45,101 bases of DNA from an uncultured Prevotella sp. (GTDB lineage Bacteria > Bacteroidota > Bacteroidia > Bacteroidales > Bacteroidaceae). The notes under the pieces were generated by a model. That model was given only the letters and a program-made list of their open reading frames with translations. It was not told where the DNA came from and did no database searches. Of the stretch, positions 38,497-45,101 are shown one piece after another. A program made the translations under genes and the position numbers. Numbering within the stretch: the stretch's first letter is position 1; each line of letters opens with the position of its first letter. The stretch is taken from positions 1 through 45,101 of the forward strand of contig URQS01000025.1 in NCBI GenBank assembly GCA_900550035.1, in the 5' to 3' direction.

Positions 38497-40368
38497 ATGA
38501 AGAAGAACATCAACATAAACCTCTTTGGTACACTCTACGCCATCGACGAGGACGCTTGCACACTTCTTGAGAACTATCTCGACAACATGCGCAGCTATTT
38601 TGCCAAGCGCGATGGAGGCGACGAGATATTCGACGACATTGAGCATCGTGTGGCAGAACATCTGTGGAGCTTGAAGGAGAATGGCATGACTGCCATCGAC
38701 ATCGACACCGTGAAGCAGATTATCAGCAGCATAGGCAATCCAGACGAAATGGAGAGTGGGGTAGAAGAGGCTGCCGATTCCAAGACAGAAGAAACCTCTG
38801 ACGCAGAAGCTGACAGTGAGGATAAAGACCAAAACGAAGGAGAAGACCAAGGTGACGGTAAAGACAAAGACCAAAATGAAGACAATGGTCACGACCAAAG
38901 CGAAAGCAATTCCAATGCTTCCAACGATACCGACAGCAACACAACAGCCGAAGAAACTATTGGCGGAAAATGGATAGACCGTGTGCTGCATCACGTGAGC
39001 ACCCATCGTTTCTATCGCGACGGCAAAGACAAAATAGGCGGTGGAGTTATCTCCGGATTATGTCATTATTGTGGTGGAGGCGACATCGTTGTATGGCGAG
39101 TAGGCACAGTTCTGTTCCTTATGGCGGCATTTGCCCTCAACCAGACATTGCGTTATTTTTTCCTCCGTCCTTTATTCGGTCTGCTTTTCACCATACCTAT
39201 AATCATATATATAGCTCTGTGGCTTGTGGCTCCAGTAGCACGAACAACCGAGGAGCGACTCTGCATGACGGGCAAGGAGGTTACGCCCGAGTCGATAAGC
39301 AAGGCTATCATTGCCGAGGCTGAGGAGCAGGTAAAGCCAAGCACAAAGCGTGTCAAAGGGGGCAATGTATTGTCAAGAATAGCCGAGATTCTTAAGTTCT
39401 GCATAAAGATAGCTGCGCTTAGCTTCTTCTCTGTAATGACAGCCTTTGCCCTGGCTTATCTCCTCTTCTCTATAGCATATTCCGTGATAGGCGATCCGTT
39501 TGTACGACTTTTCACCAATGATGAGATTACCCTAAGTGTTTTGGCATCTTTGCCTTACCTGGAAGTCTATATGATAGTGTCGGCTCTGTGTGGTTTCATC
39601 GTAGCTCTGTTGCCGTTGCTCCTTGTCGTCCGTTCCTTTAAGTCGGAACCCAAGCCAATGCGGGCAGGCGTTATTGCTATGCTTTCGGGCATTTGGATTG
39701 TGGCGATGACGTTAGGCTTCATTATGTTTGTGATGATATGCATACAGATGCAGAAGCAAAACAGAGAATACGATAGATTGGAAAATACGCACAACGGCAT
39801 CTATATGGACCGCAACAACTGGGATTTGACTTCGCAGGATGGATGGACCATCGATGTTGCCAAGAACTTCGGCGAGACTATCTATGGTTGGTCGGACGAA
39901 GACCCTTTGTGTATGGATATGAATCCAATACGCATCAGGGCAGAAAAGAGCAACCAGCCTATTGAGTTTGCCATGAGCCGCAAGGAGGCGAAGGAAGAGG
40001 GCGACTATACGCTTGAGTGTCTTTCGAGTTGTTCGGTTGTTGATGCCACGCTTAGCGTGTGGAGCGAGGGCAAGTGTCTCTCGCAGTTGCGTCTCGACGG
40101 CTATGGCTCAGCCTCAAACATTCCGCTCAAGGGATTGTTGTGGGAGGAAAGTCGCAAGATACCATTATTGTGCCAGCAAAACGACAGTACCACATGGGTG
40201 GACGATGTTGTCCGTAATGACGCCTGGCGTTATCTCTCTACCGCCCCGTTCCATCACAAAGGTGGAATCATAGAGTATCGTCTGCACATTGGCCAGCACG
40301 ATGTCAAGGACATTGTGACCAATGGAGGATATGTGAAGATGGTACACGAGGGCGTAAGGAAACAGTAA
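38497..40368 (+). CDS. PspC-domain membrane protein with acidic linker
   Basis: The 623-residue protein has an N-terminal cytoplasmic helical part (about 1-88, LENYLDNMRSYFAKRDGGDE, IISSIGNPDEME). An extremely acidic linker follows (about 89-152, mainly Asp, Glu, Asn and Ser). A PspC domain lies at about 168-245 (HRFYRDGKDKIGGGVISGLC ... YIALWLVAP). Further helices at about 295-420 precede a C-terminal extracytoplasmic domain (about 430-623). PspC-type proteins sense envelope stress and signal to PspA or other partners; no pspA is seen here. The operon PadR-PspC-barrel suggests an envelope stress or surface remodelling unit. Confidence 0.88.
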   Translation: MKKNININLFGTLYAIDEDACTLLENYLDNMRSYFAKRDGGDEIFDDIEHRVAEHLWSLKENGMTAIDIDTVKQIISSIGNPDEMESGVEEAADSKTEETSDAEADSEDKDQNEGEDQGDGKDKDQNEDNGHDQSESNSNASNDTDSNTTAEETIGGKWIDRVLHHVSTHRFYRDGKDKIGGGVISGLCHYCGGGDIVVWRVGTVLFLMAAFALNQTLRYFFLRPLFGLLFTIPIIIYIALWLVAPVARTTEERLCMTGKEVTPESISKAIIAEAEEQVKPSTKRVKGGNVLSRIAEILKFCIKIAALSFFSVMTAFALAYLLFSIAYSVIGDPFVRLFTNDEITLSVLASLPYLEVYMIVSALCGFIVALLPLLLVVRSFKSEPKPMRAGVIAMLSGIWIVAMTLGFIMFVMICIQMQKQNREYDRLENTHNGIYMDRNNWDLTSQDGWTIDVAKNFGETIYGWSDEDPLCMDMNPIRIRAEKSNQPIEFAMSRKEAKEEGDYTLECLSSCSVVDATLSVWSEGKCLSQLRLDGYGSASNIPLKGLLWEESRKIPLLCQQNDSTTWVDDVVRNDAWRYLSTAPFHHKGGIIEYRLHIGQHDVKDIVTNGGYVKMVHEGVRKQ

Positions 40369-40397
40369 TATCACATCCCTTAATCTTTCTTTATTTT

Positions 40398-43250
40398 ATG
40401 CAAACAAAGCGTTTTTTACCGTTATTGCTTCTCCTCCTATTCAACGTAATAGGAGGAGCGGCACAAAACGCCAAGACCGACAAGCCCAAGCGTACCGTAA
40501 TGCTGGGACAGATTGTCAAGGACTCGTTTACGGGTGTGAGGCTTAAGGCTCATGTCACATTGATGCGCCAGGACAGTACGGTGGTCGACACAATCACCTG
40601 CAAAGGATGGTATGGTAACTATTTTGCGCGCTTTAATGTGGAGGCTAAGCCTGCGAAATATATTGTCAAGGCAGAGTGTGAGGGTTATGCTACCAACTGT
40701 CAAGACTACGAGATTAAGCGCGTGGCACGCAACCGCGGCTTCAAGATGCCCGACCTAAACCTGAAGAAACTCGCCCAAAGCGACATATATAAAGAGGTGG
40801 ACTTGGATGGAGTGGTGGTTACGGGCACCAAGGTTAAGTTCACCTATCGTGGCGACACCATCGTGTATAATGCCAGCGCCTTCAATGTGCCCGACGGTTC
40901 TATGCTCGACGCTCTTGTGCGCCAGTTGCCTGGAGCCGAGATAAAGAGCAATGGCGACATCTACGTTAACGGCAAGAAGATTGACTACCTCACGCTTAAC
41001 GGCAAGGACTTCTTCAAGGGCAACAACAAGATTATGCTCGACAATCTGCCCCACTATACTGTGCAAGACCTTAAGGTTTATCATAAGTCAACCGAGAAGA
41101 GCCGGCTTGTCGGCAAAGAGGTGGAGAAGAAAGACTACGTGATGGATGTGGAGCTGAAGCGTGAGTACAACCGTGGATACATCTCGAATGCCGAAGTGGC
41201 AGGAGGCACACACGACCGCTACATGGCGCGTCTCTTCGGACTTTACTACGACGACCGCACCCGTTTCTCCGTCTTTGGCAATGTGAACAACGTCAATGAG
41301 AATCGCAGTCCAGGAAGAGAAGGCGACTGGAGTCCGTCGAACAGTCCGCAAGGTCAGACCGTCACCAAGCAGGTGGGCACGAGTCTTAGCACACAGAACA
41401 AGTCGGGCATCTTGCGCGAGCAATTCGATGCCATAGCTTCATGGAACGATGTTACCGACATCACACGCTCTTCAAGCGAACAGTTTGCCTCGGCAGGCAA
41501 CATCTTCAACCGTTCCAGCTCAACCTCCATGCAGAAGGAATTTCGCCTGAATGCTAACAATCAGATAACCTATACCGATGAGAGTATGTTCTATCTGCAG
41601 TCGTCAACATCGTTCAATTATGGCGACGGCACCAACAATTCCTCTTCAGAGCGTGCCACATTCGATTCGGAAGATAATATGACAGCAGATTCCCCCACCA
41701 ACCGCTCGCAGACAATAAGCCTTACAAAGTTTCGCACAACATCAGTCAACGAGAACCTTATGTTTGGATTTGTCCTGCCCTGGGGCGATATGCTCGGCTT
41801 CAATCTGAACGGCAGCTACACATCCAACAAGCCTCAGGACAGTTTCAGCCTTTCTAACAACGAGTATCTGCGCGAGAACAAGAACGACCTGCGACGTGTC
41901 TATGCCGACAGCCACAACAATTCCTACAACTATGGTGCATCAGCCAATTACTCCGTTAAGCTGAATAATTGGCAGGTAGGATTGAGCCAGGCATATAATC
42001 AGAACATGACTTCTACCAACCAACTCAACTATCGTCTTGAGCATCTTGGCGGCTTGTACAACCGTTTCGATCAGCAGCAGCTCGACCGCTTGCCATCAAC
42101 TCGCGACTCCCTGCTCCTTGCTCTCGACATGCAGAATAGCAAGACATACAATTTGCTGACACGTCAGTATAAAGGTGAGCCTACTCTGCGGTACAACCAC
42201 AACAATACATACTTCTCGTTGAAACTGCCTTACCGTCTTGTGCGCGAGCGCATCAACTACCGCTGTGCCTCGGTCGATACAACGGCTGTTCGCCGCAAGT
42301 GGCTTGTGGAGCCTTCGCTGTATTTCAACAAATGGAACGATAAGCTTGAATTAAATGCCAGCTATAGCCTTAGCAGTAGCCAACCCGGCATGGAGTCGCT
42401 TATGCCTATCGATAACGACATCAATCCGCTTTCACGCCGCGTCAACAACCCTAATCTGAAGACATCCGTAACGCATAACATCAATAGTTATGTTAACTTC
42501 ATCTTCAAGAACAAGAGCAGTCTGTCGATTGCGCTCAACGGCTCGGTATATACCGACATGATAGGCACACGCACCACCTATAATACGCAAACTGGTGCTT
42601 ACGCCTATATGAGCGACAACGTGCATTCGGGCAACTGGACTCTCAACCCCAATATTGTCTATTCTGGCAATCTCGACAAGAAGAAACTGTTTGGCATAGA
42701 GACACGCCTCTCGCTCGACTACACCAAGAGTACCGACTTCGACATAGCCTACGATGCCGACATCAACAACGCAGCCTCTGTATTGAGTCGTGTCTACACA
42801 TCAATACTTCGCGACTACCTGAAGCTGTCGTTCCAAAAGGGCGACTTGAGTCTGTCTCTTGTTGCCGATGCACAATGGCGTAACTCTACAAGCAATCGCG
42901 ACAACTTCCAGACGCTCAATGCCTACGACTACAACTACGGCATGACGCTTTCCTATAAGTTGCCGCTCGGCATACAGCTTGCCACCGACCTAAAGCAATA
43001 CTCGCGCCGTGGCTATGGCGACAAGTCGATGAACACCGACGACCTCGTGTGGAATGCCTCGCTCACACGCTCCTTCTGCAAGGGACGACTCACCCTTACA
43101 GCCGAAGGCTTCGACATTCTCCACCAATTGTCCAACACCACATATACTGTGAATGCACAGGGACGCACAGAAGTATGGCGCAACACCATACCTAATTATA
43201 TGATGATGCACGTGGCGTATAAACTGACGAAGTCGCCGAAGAAGAAATAA
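40398..43250 (+). CDS. TonB-receptor-like outer-membrane barrel with carboxypeptidase-like domain
   Basis: The 950-residue protein has a signal peptide (MQTKRFLPLLLLLLFNVIGG...A). An N-terminal carboxypeptidase-regulatory-like domain follows at about 30-115 (LGQIVKDSFTGVRLKAHVTL), then a plug-like region at about 130-230 (LDGVVVTGTKVKF, DALVRQLPGAEIKSNGDIYV). The long barrel (about 240-945) ends in a strand MMMHVAYKLTKSPKKK. This is the OMP_b-brl_3 group of the TonB-dependent receptors, often without a TonB box. It lies 29 bases after the PspC gene, so it is probably part of the same operon. Confidence 0.88.
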   Translation: MQTKRFLPLLLLLLFNVIGGAAQNAKTDKPKRTVMLGQIVKDSFTGVRLKAHVTLMRQDSTVVDTITCKGWYGNYFARFNVEAKPAKYIVKAECEGYATNCQDYEIKRVARNRGFKMPDLNLKKLAQSDIYKEVDLDGVVVTGTKVKFTYRGDTIVYNASAFNVPDGSMLDALVRQLPGAEIKSNGDIYVNGKKIDYLTLNGKDFFKGNNKIMLDNLPHYTVQDLKVYHKSTEKSRLVGKEVEKKDYVMDVELKREYNRGYISNAEVAGGTHDRYMARLFGLYYDDRTRFSVFGNVNNVNENRSPGREGDWSPSNSPQGQTVTKQVGTSLSTQNKSGILREQFDAIASWNDVTDITRSSSEQFASAGNIFNRSSSTSMQKEFRLNANNQITYTDESMFYLQSSTSFNYGDGTNNSSSERATFDSEDNMTADSPTNRSQTISLTKFRTTSVNENLMFGFVLPWGDMLGFNLNGSYTSNKPQDSFSLSNNEYLRENKNDLRRVYADSHNNSYNYGASANYSVKLNNWQVGLSQAYNQNMTSTNQLNYRLEHLGGLYNRFDQQQLDRLPSTRDSLLLALDMQNSKTYNLLTRQYKGEPTLRYNHNNTYFSLKLPYRLVRERINYRCASVDTTAVRRKWLVEPSLYFNKWNDKLELNASYSLSSSQPGMESLMPIDNDINPLSRRVNNPNLKTSVTHNINSYVNFIFKNKSSLSIALNGSVYTDMIGTRTTYNTQTGAYAYMSDNVHSGNWTLNPNIVYSGNLDKKKLFGIETRLSLDYTKSTDFDIAYDADINNAASVLSRVYTSILRDYLKLSFQKGDLSLSLVADAQWRNSTSNRDNFQTLNAYDYNYGMTLSYKLPLGIQLATDLKQYSRRGYGDKSMNTDDLVWNASLTRSFCKGRLTLTAEGFDILHQLSNTTYTVNAQGRTEVWRNTIPNYMMMHVAYKLTKSPKKK

Positions 43251-43262
43251 ATATATAAAATT

Positions 43263-43357
43263 GAGGGTGTGTCAAAATGGGAGTTATAGGATTTTAAAAA
43301 GAAGTTAACTTCGGGCGAAGCCCAAACTTCCTTCAACTTCTATTTTGACACACCCTC
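43263..43357. mobile_element. 95-bp inverted-repeat element (MITE- or IS-end-like)
   Basis: The 23-base ends match at 21 of 23 positions, starting GAGGGTGTGTCAAAAT. They enclose about 49 bases with smaller hairpins (GAAGTTAACTTC, CTTCGGGCGAAG). GGGTGTGTCAAAA ends resemble the terminal repeats of Bacteroidales insertion sequences. There is no transposase and no obvious target-site duplication. It could also act as the terminator of the preceding gene. Confidence 0.6.
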
Positions 43358-43646
43358 ACTAATGACACTCCGATATAAACGATAGTTAGACTTATTTGCA
43401 AAAGTATAAATGTCAAGCCAATGCTCAATGCGCACCTCACATAAGATGCACATAGAGCGCTGGCTTTTACTTTTCCAACGAGCTATCTCGATGCCGCTAA
43501 AACAACGATTTTAAAAATCGGTAAGCCTAATTACCGGTTTTGAAAACCGCATCAGGCTGCCACTCCAAAAGGAGTTCTTGGACAAGCCAAGCATCCTCGG
43601 AGTTCCTCGGCTGATCGCCTTCGGGGAGCAAGCTCTGGCAGGAATT
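43358..43646. other. Non-coding stretch with small hairpins
   Basis: Several small inverted repeats occur: ACGATTTTAAAAATCGG, CGGTTTTGAAAACCG within an outer GCCT/AGGC pair, CTCCAAAAGGAG and GAGCAAGCTC. On the minus strand TACTTTTG (about 43397-43404) is a -7-like word pointing away from the Fic gene. A stop-to-stop frame of about 53 codons on the minus strand runs into the 95-bp element but has no upstream start. No function can be assigned. Confidence 0.4.
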
Positions 43647-44828
43647 TCACTGTGACTTGTTGCAATGCTCATACATCGTCAGTCCTTTAACTGTCAACAG
43701 ATATTTCTGACGAGGGTGACGGGGAGAGTTTGGATAAAGCAAACGTACATATCCCTCACTGATAGCCGGCTTCAGATAAAGGTTATAAAAATTGTCTCTT
43801 CCCTTTAATTCTAAAGCATCCATCATATTCTTTACTGACAACTTCTGATTTCCTATCACAAAGACCAGTCGTTTGATATTAGCATTATCCGTGTACAACT
43901 TACCCTGTACTTGTCCTGTACTTGTCCTGTACTTATACTCTTCTTGCTGGAAACTTGTCCCGCCTACAAGGTTAAGCTGCACTTTCCATTCGTCTGTTGC
44001 ATGGATGTGAAGGTAACGGTTACGCAAATCCCATTTATCTCCCAACAACAGATTTCGGAAGAAACGTTCCAAATATACAGAGGTATAATCAATTCCTTTC
44101 AGAGCATTCTTATAATTTGCACGAACCAAGGCATTACGGAAATACCATGAGTGCCGAGCAAAAAGACTATTATCTACCTTGAAGCCTATTGATCGAAGAT
44201 AGAGAATTGTGAATACTGCCGTCGTTCTAGTATTGCCTTCGCAGAAAGCATGAATCTGCCACAGACCAGAAACAAATCGAGTAATGTGTTCCACCATGGC
44301 GTCAGGTGATATTCCTTTATAGCTAAACACCTTCTCAAGACTGATATCATAGTCAATGGCTCTTCTCAAATCCTCCCAGTTCAAATAGTTTACTGTGTCA
44401 CCATCAAGTACCCATTCACGTTTCGTGATGTCATAGTCACGCAGTTTCCCTGCATGCTTGAACACACCATCAAAAATTCTCCGATGGACAGAGATATAAC
44501 CCCCAGTGCTGAAATCCAATGTCTGAGACGAAAGTATCTTGGTGATGTTGGCAGAGACTTTATCCGCCTCTTGCTTTTCATCATCATCGGGCTCGCGCTG
44601 AGTTTTCGACTGATAATAGCTTCTTATCAGTTCACGTGCTTCATCAATATCTATTTCGCCCTCAATGTGTTTGCAAGCCGTAGCCTTCAAGTAATCGGAA
44701 GTCTGCAAACCATCCACAGCCTGCAGTCCGATTGCAGTCTGCCAAAGAGAGGCTTTCTCCTTCTGGCTCGGCTCTCCTTGGCGGATATACTCGTCAAAGT
44801 CGGTATATTGTTGATTGATATCACTCAT
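43647..44828 (-). CDS. Fic-domain protein with variant active-site motif
   Basis: Fic proteins transfer AMP or other phosphate-linked groups from nucleotides to proteins. The 393-residue protein has its Fic core at about 110-235 with the motif HAFCEGNTRTTAVF at residues 193-206. The catalytic His193, Phe195, Glu197, Gly198, Asn199 and Arg201 are kept, but the last Arg of the canonical HxFx(D/E)GNGRxxR is Ala204 and the middle Gly is Thr200. A winged-helix-like C-terminal part (about 300-393) may bind DNA or partners. An upstream partner (antitoxin) was not seen; a DUF1524-type gene end lies 54 bases upstream on the same strand. Confidence 0.88.
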   Translation of the reverse strand: MSDINQQYTDFDEYIRQGEPSQKEKASLWQTAIGLQAVDGLQTSDYLKATACKHIEGEIDIDEARELIRSYYQSKTQREPDDDEKQEADKVSANITKILSSQTLDFSTGGYISVHRRIFDGVFKHAGKLRDYDITKREWVLDGDTVNYLNWEDLRRAIDYDISLEKVFSYKGISPDAMVEHITRFVSGLWQIHAFCEGNTRTTAVFTILYLRSIGFKVDNSLFARHSWYFRNALVRANYKNALKGIDYTSVYLERFFRNLLLGDKWDLRNRYLHIHATDEWKVQLNLVGGTSFQQEEYKYRTSTGQVQGKLYTDNANIKRLVFVIGNQKLSVKNMMDALELKGRDNFYNLYLKPAISEGYVRLLYPNSPRHPRQKYLLTVKGLTMYEHCNKSQ

Positions 44829-44882
44829 ACAGGATGTCTTTTAATTAAAATCTCTTAGTTTGAACTCTCTATACTGACAAGT

Positions 44883-45101
44883 CTAAACACATGGAAAATT
44901 AAACATCTCCATTATATGTTGTACCAAGACTTCTGATCTACGTTTAATATCATCAATAGTCCACGCATCTAATTTGGCTATTTCATTGTTAATTTCAAGA
45001 CCATTCTTGTAACCAATAAACCGCTTGCCATCTTTGCTTTGACGATCACGTTTCTCTACGAATGACTTATTCCCCAACGTGCTGTTATAGCCCGTGATTG
45101 T
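44883..45101 (-). CDS. DUF262/DUF1524 (GmrSD-like) protein, 3' end only
   Basis: The frame is open from the right window edge (TITGYNSTLGNKSFVEKRDR) to the stop at 44883. The text STLGNKSFVEKR followed by KNGLEINNEIAKLDAWTIDD and IKRRSEVLVQHIMEMFNFP is typical of the C-terminal end of DUF1524 HNH-like nuclease domains. These are joined to DUF262 in GmrSD-type, type IV restriction proteins. Only 72 codons are in view, so the full architecture is not seen. It is on the same strand as the Fic gene. Confidence 0.65.
   Translation of the reverse strand, partial: TITGYNSTLGNKSFVEKRDRQSKDGKRFIGYKNGLEINNEIAKLDAWTIDDIKRRSEVLVQHIMEMFNFPCV

Noticed and set aside
43340..43520. Minus-strand coding remnant of about 53 codons running into the 95-bp element
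   Set aside because: It has no start codon, is bounded by stops on both sides and shows no recognisable motif.

Overview
The window looks like chromosomal DNA of a Bacteroidales bacterium, most likely Prevotellaceae (Prevotella/Segatella-like). The reasons are the many TAnnTTTG -7 promoter elements (several with a TTG/TTTG -33 element about 20 nt upstream), lipoproteins with Cys lipoboxes, a BspA-type leucine-rich-repeat surface protein, a TonB-receptor-like barrel, DUF4348 and PadR-PspC genes, and an oxygen-sensitive class III ribonucleotide reductase. The genus is an inference; no rRNA or tRNA gene is visible.

Layout. 1-3.6 kb is a decaying accessory segment. It holds broken pieces of a SEL1-like lipoprotein, two out-of-order pieces of a PP2C phosphatase and a frameshifted small Cys protein, around intact ADP-ribosylglycohydrolase and DUF1810 genes. 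3.6-9.6 kb is a tight five-gene envelope operon: coiled-coil lipoprotein, LysM + outer-membrane barrel, triplicated exported protein, LysM + TPR + DnaJ-type zinc knuckles, and a BspA-LRR/GLUG surface lipoprotein. 9.6-10.9 kb is non-coding and holds an orphan terminator, a group II intron relic, 23-bp tandem repeats and a promoter-to-terminator unit that may encode a small RNA. 10.9-13.1 kb is nth and a ComEC-like channel, converging with a 58-bp overlap on a minus-strand operon (porin, imelysin, di-heme oxidase; 17.8-13.1 kb) that is probably an iron or metal acquisition module.

18.0-22.5 kb is an anaerobiosis module: a RIC/YtfE-type di-iron domain fused to a LuxR helix-turn-helix, then nrdD, nrdG and a second LuxR-type regulator overlapping nrdG. 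22.5-25.1 kb (minus) carries a DbpA-type helicase and a phospholipase D/cardiolipin synthase-like protein. 25.5-28.2 kb is a large exported MG2/plug-like protein whose signal peptide is out of frame at a T8 run and whose stop codon lies in a scar copied from the phospholipase D gene. 28.3-37.9 kb is mostly housekeeping: pheS (minus), DUF4348 lipoprotein and murB, MBL hydrolase, SPOR lipoprotein, ruvX, def, a TPR protein and a GHL10 glycoside hydrolase. 38.1-43.3 kb is a PadR-PspC-outer-membrane-barrel operon with a clear operator candidate centred on the -33 element. 43.3-45.1 kb is a 95-bp inverted-repeat element, a Fic protein and the 3' end of a DUF262/DUF1524 (GmrSD-like) gene, probably the edge of a defence or accessory island.

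Best candidates for something new are the RIC-LuxR/nrdDG/LuxR circuit, the LysM/zinc-knuckle/BspA envelope operon, the PadR operator on the -33 element, the T8 tract plus phospholipase D scar flanking the MG2-like gene, and the promoter-terminator RNA upstream of nth.
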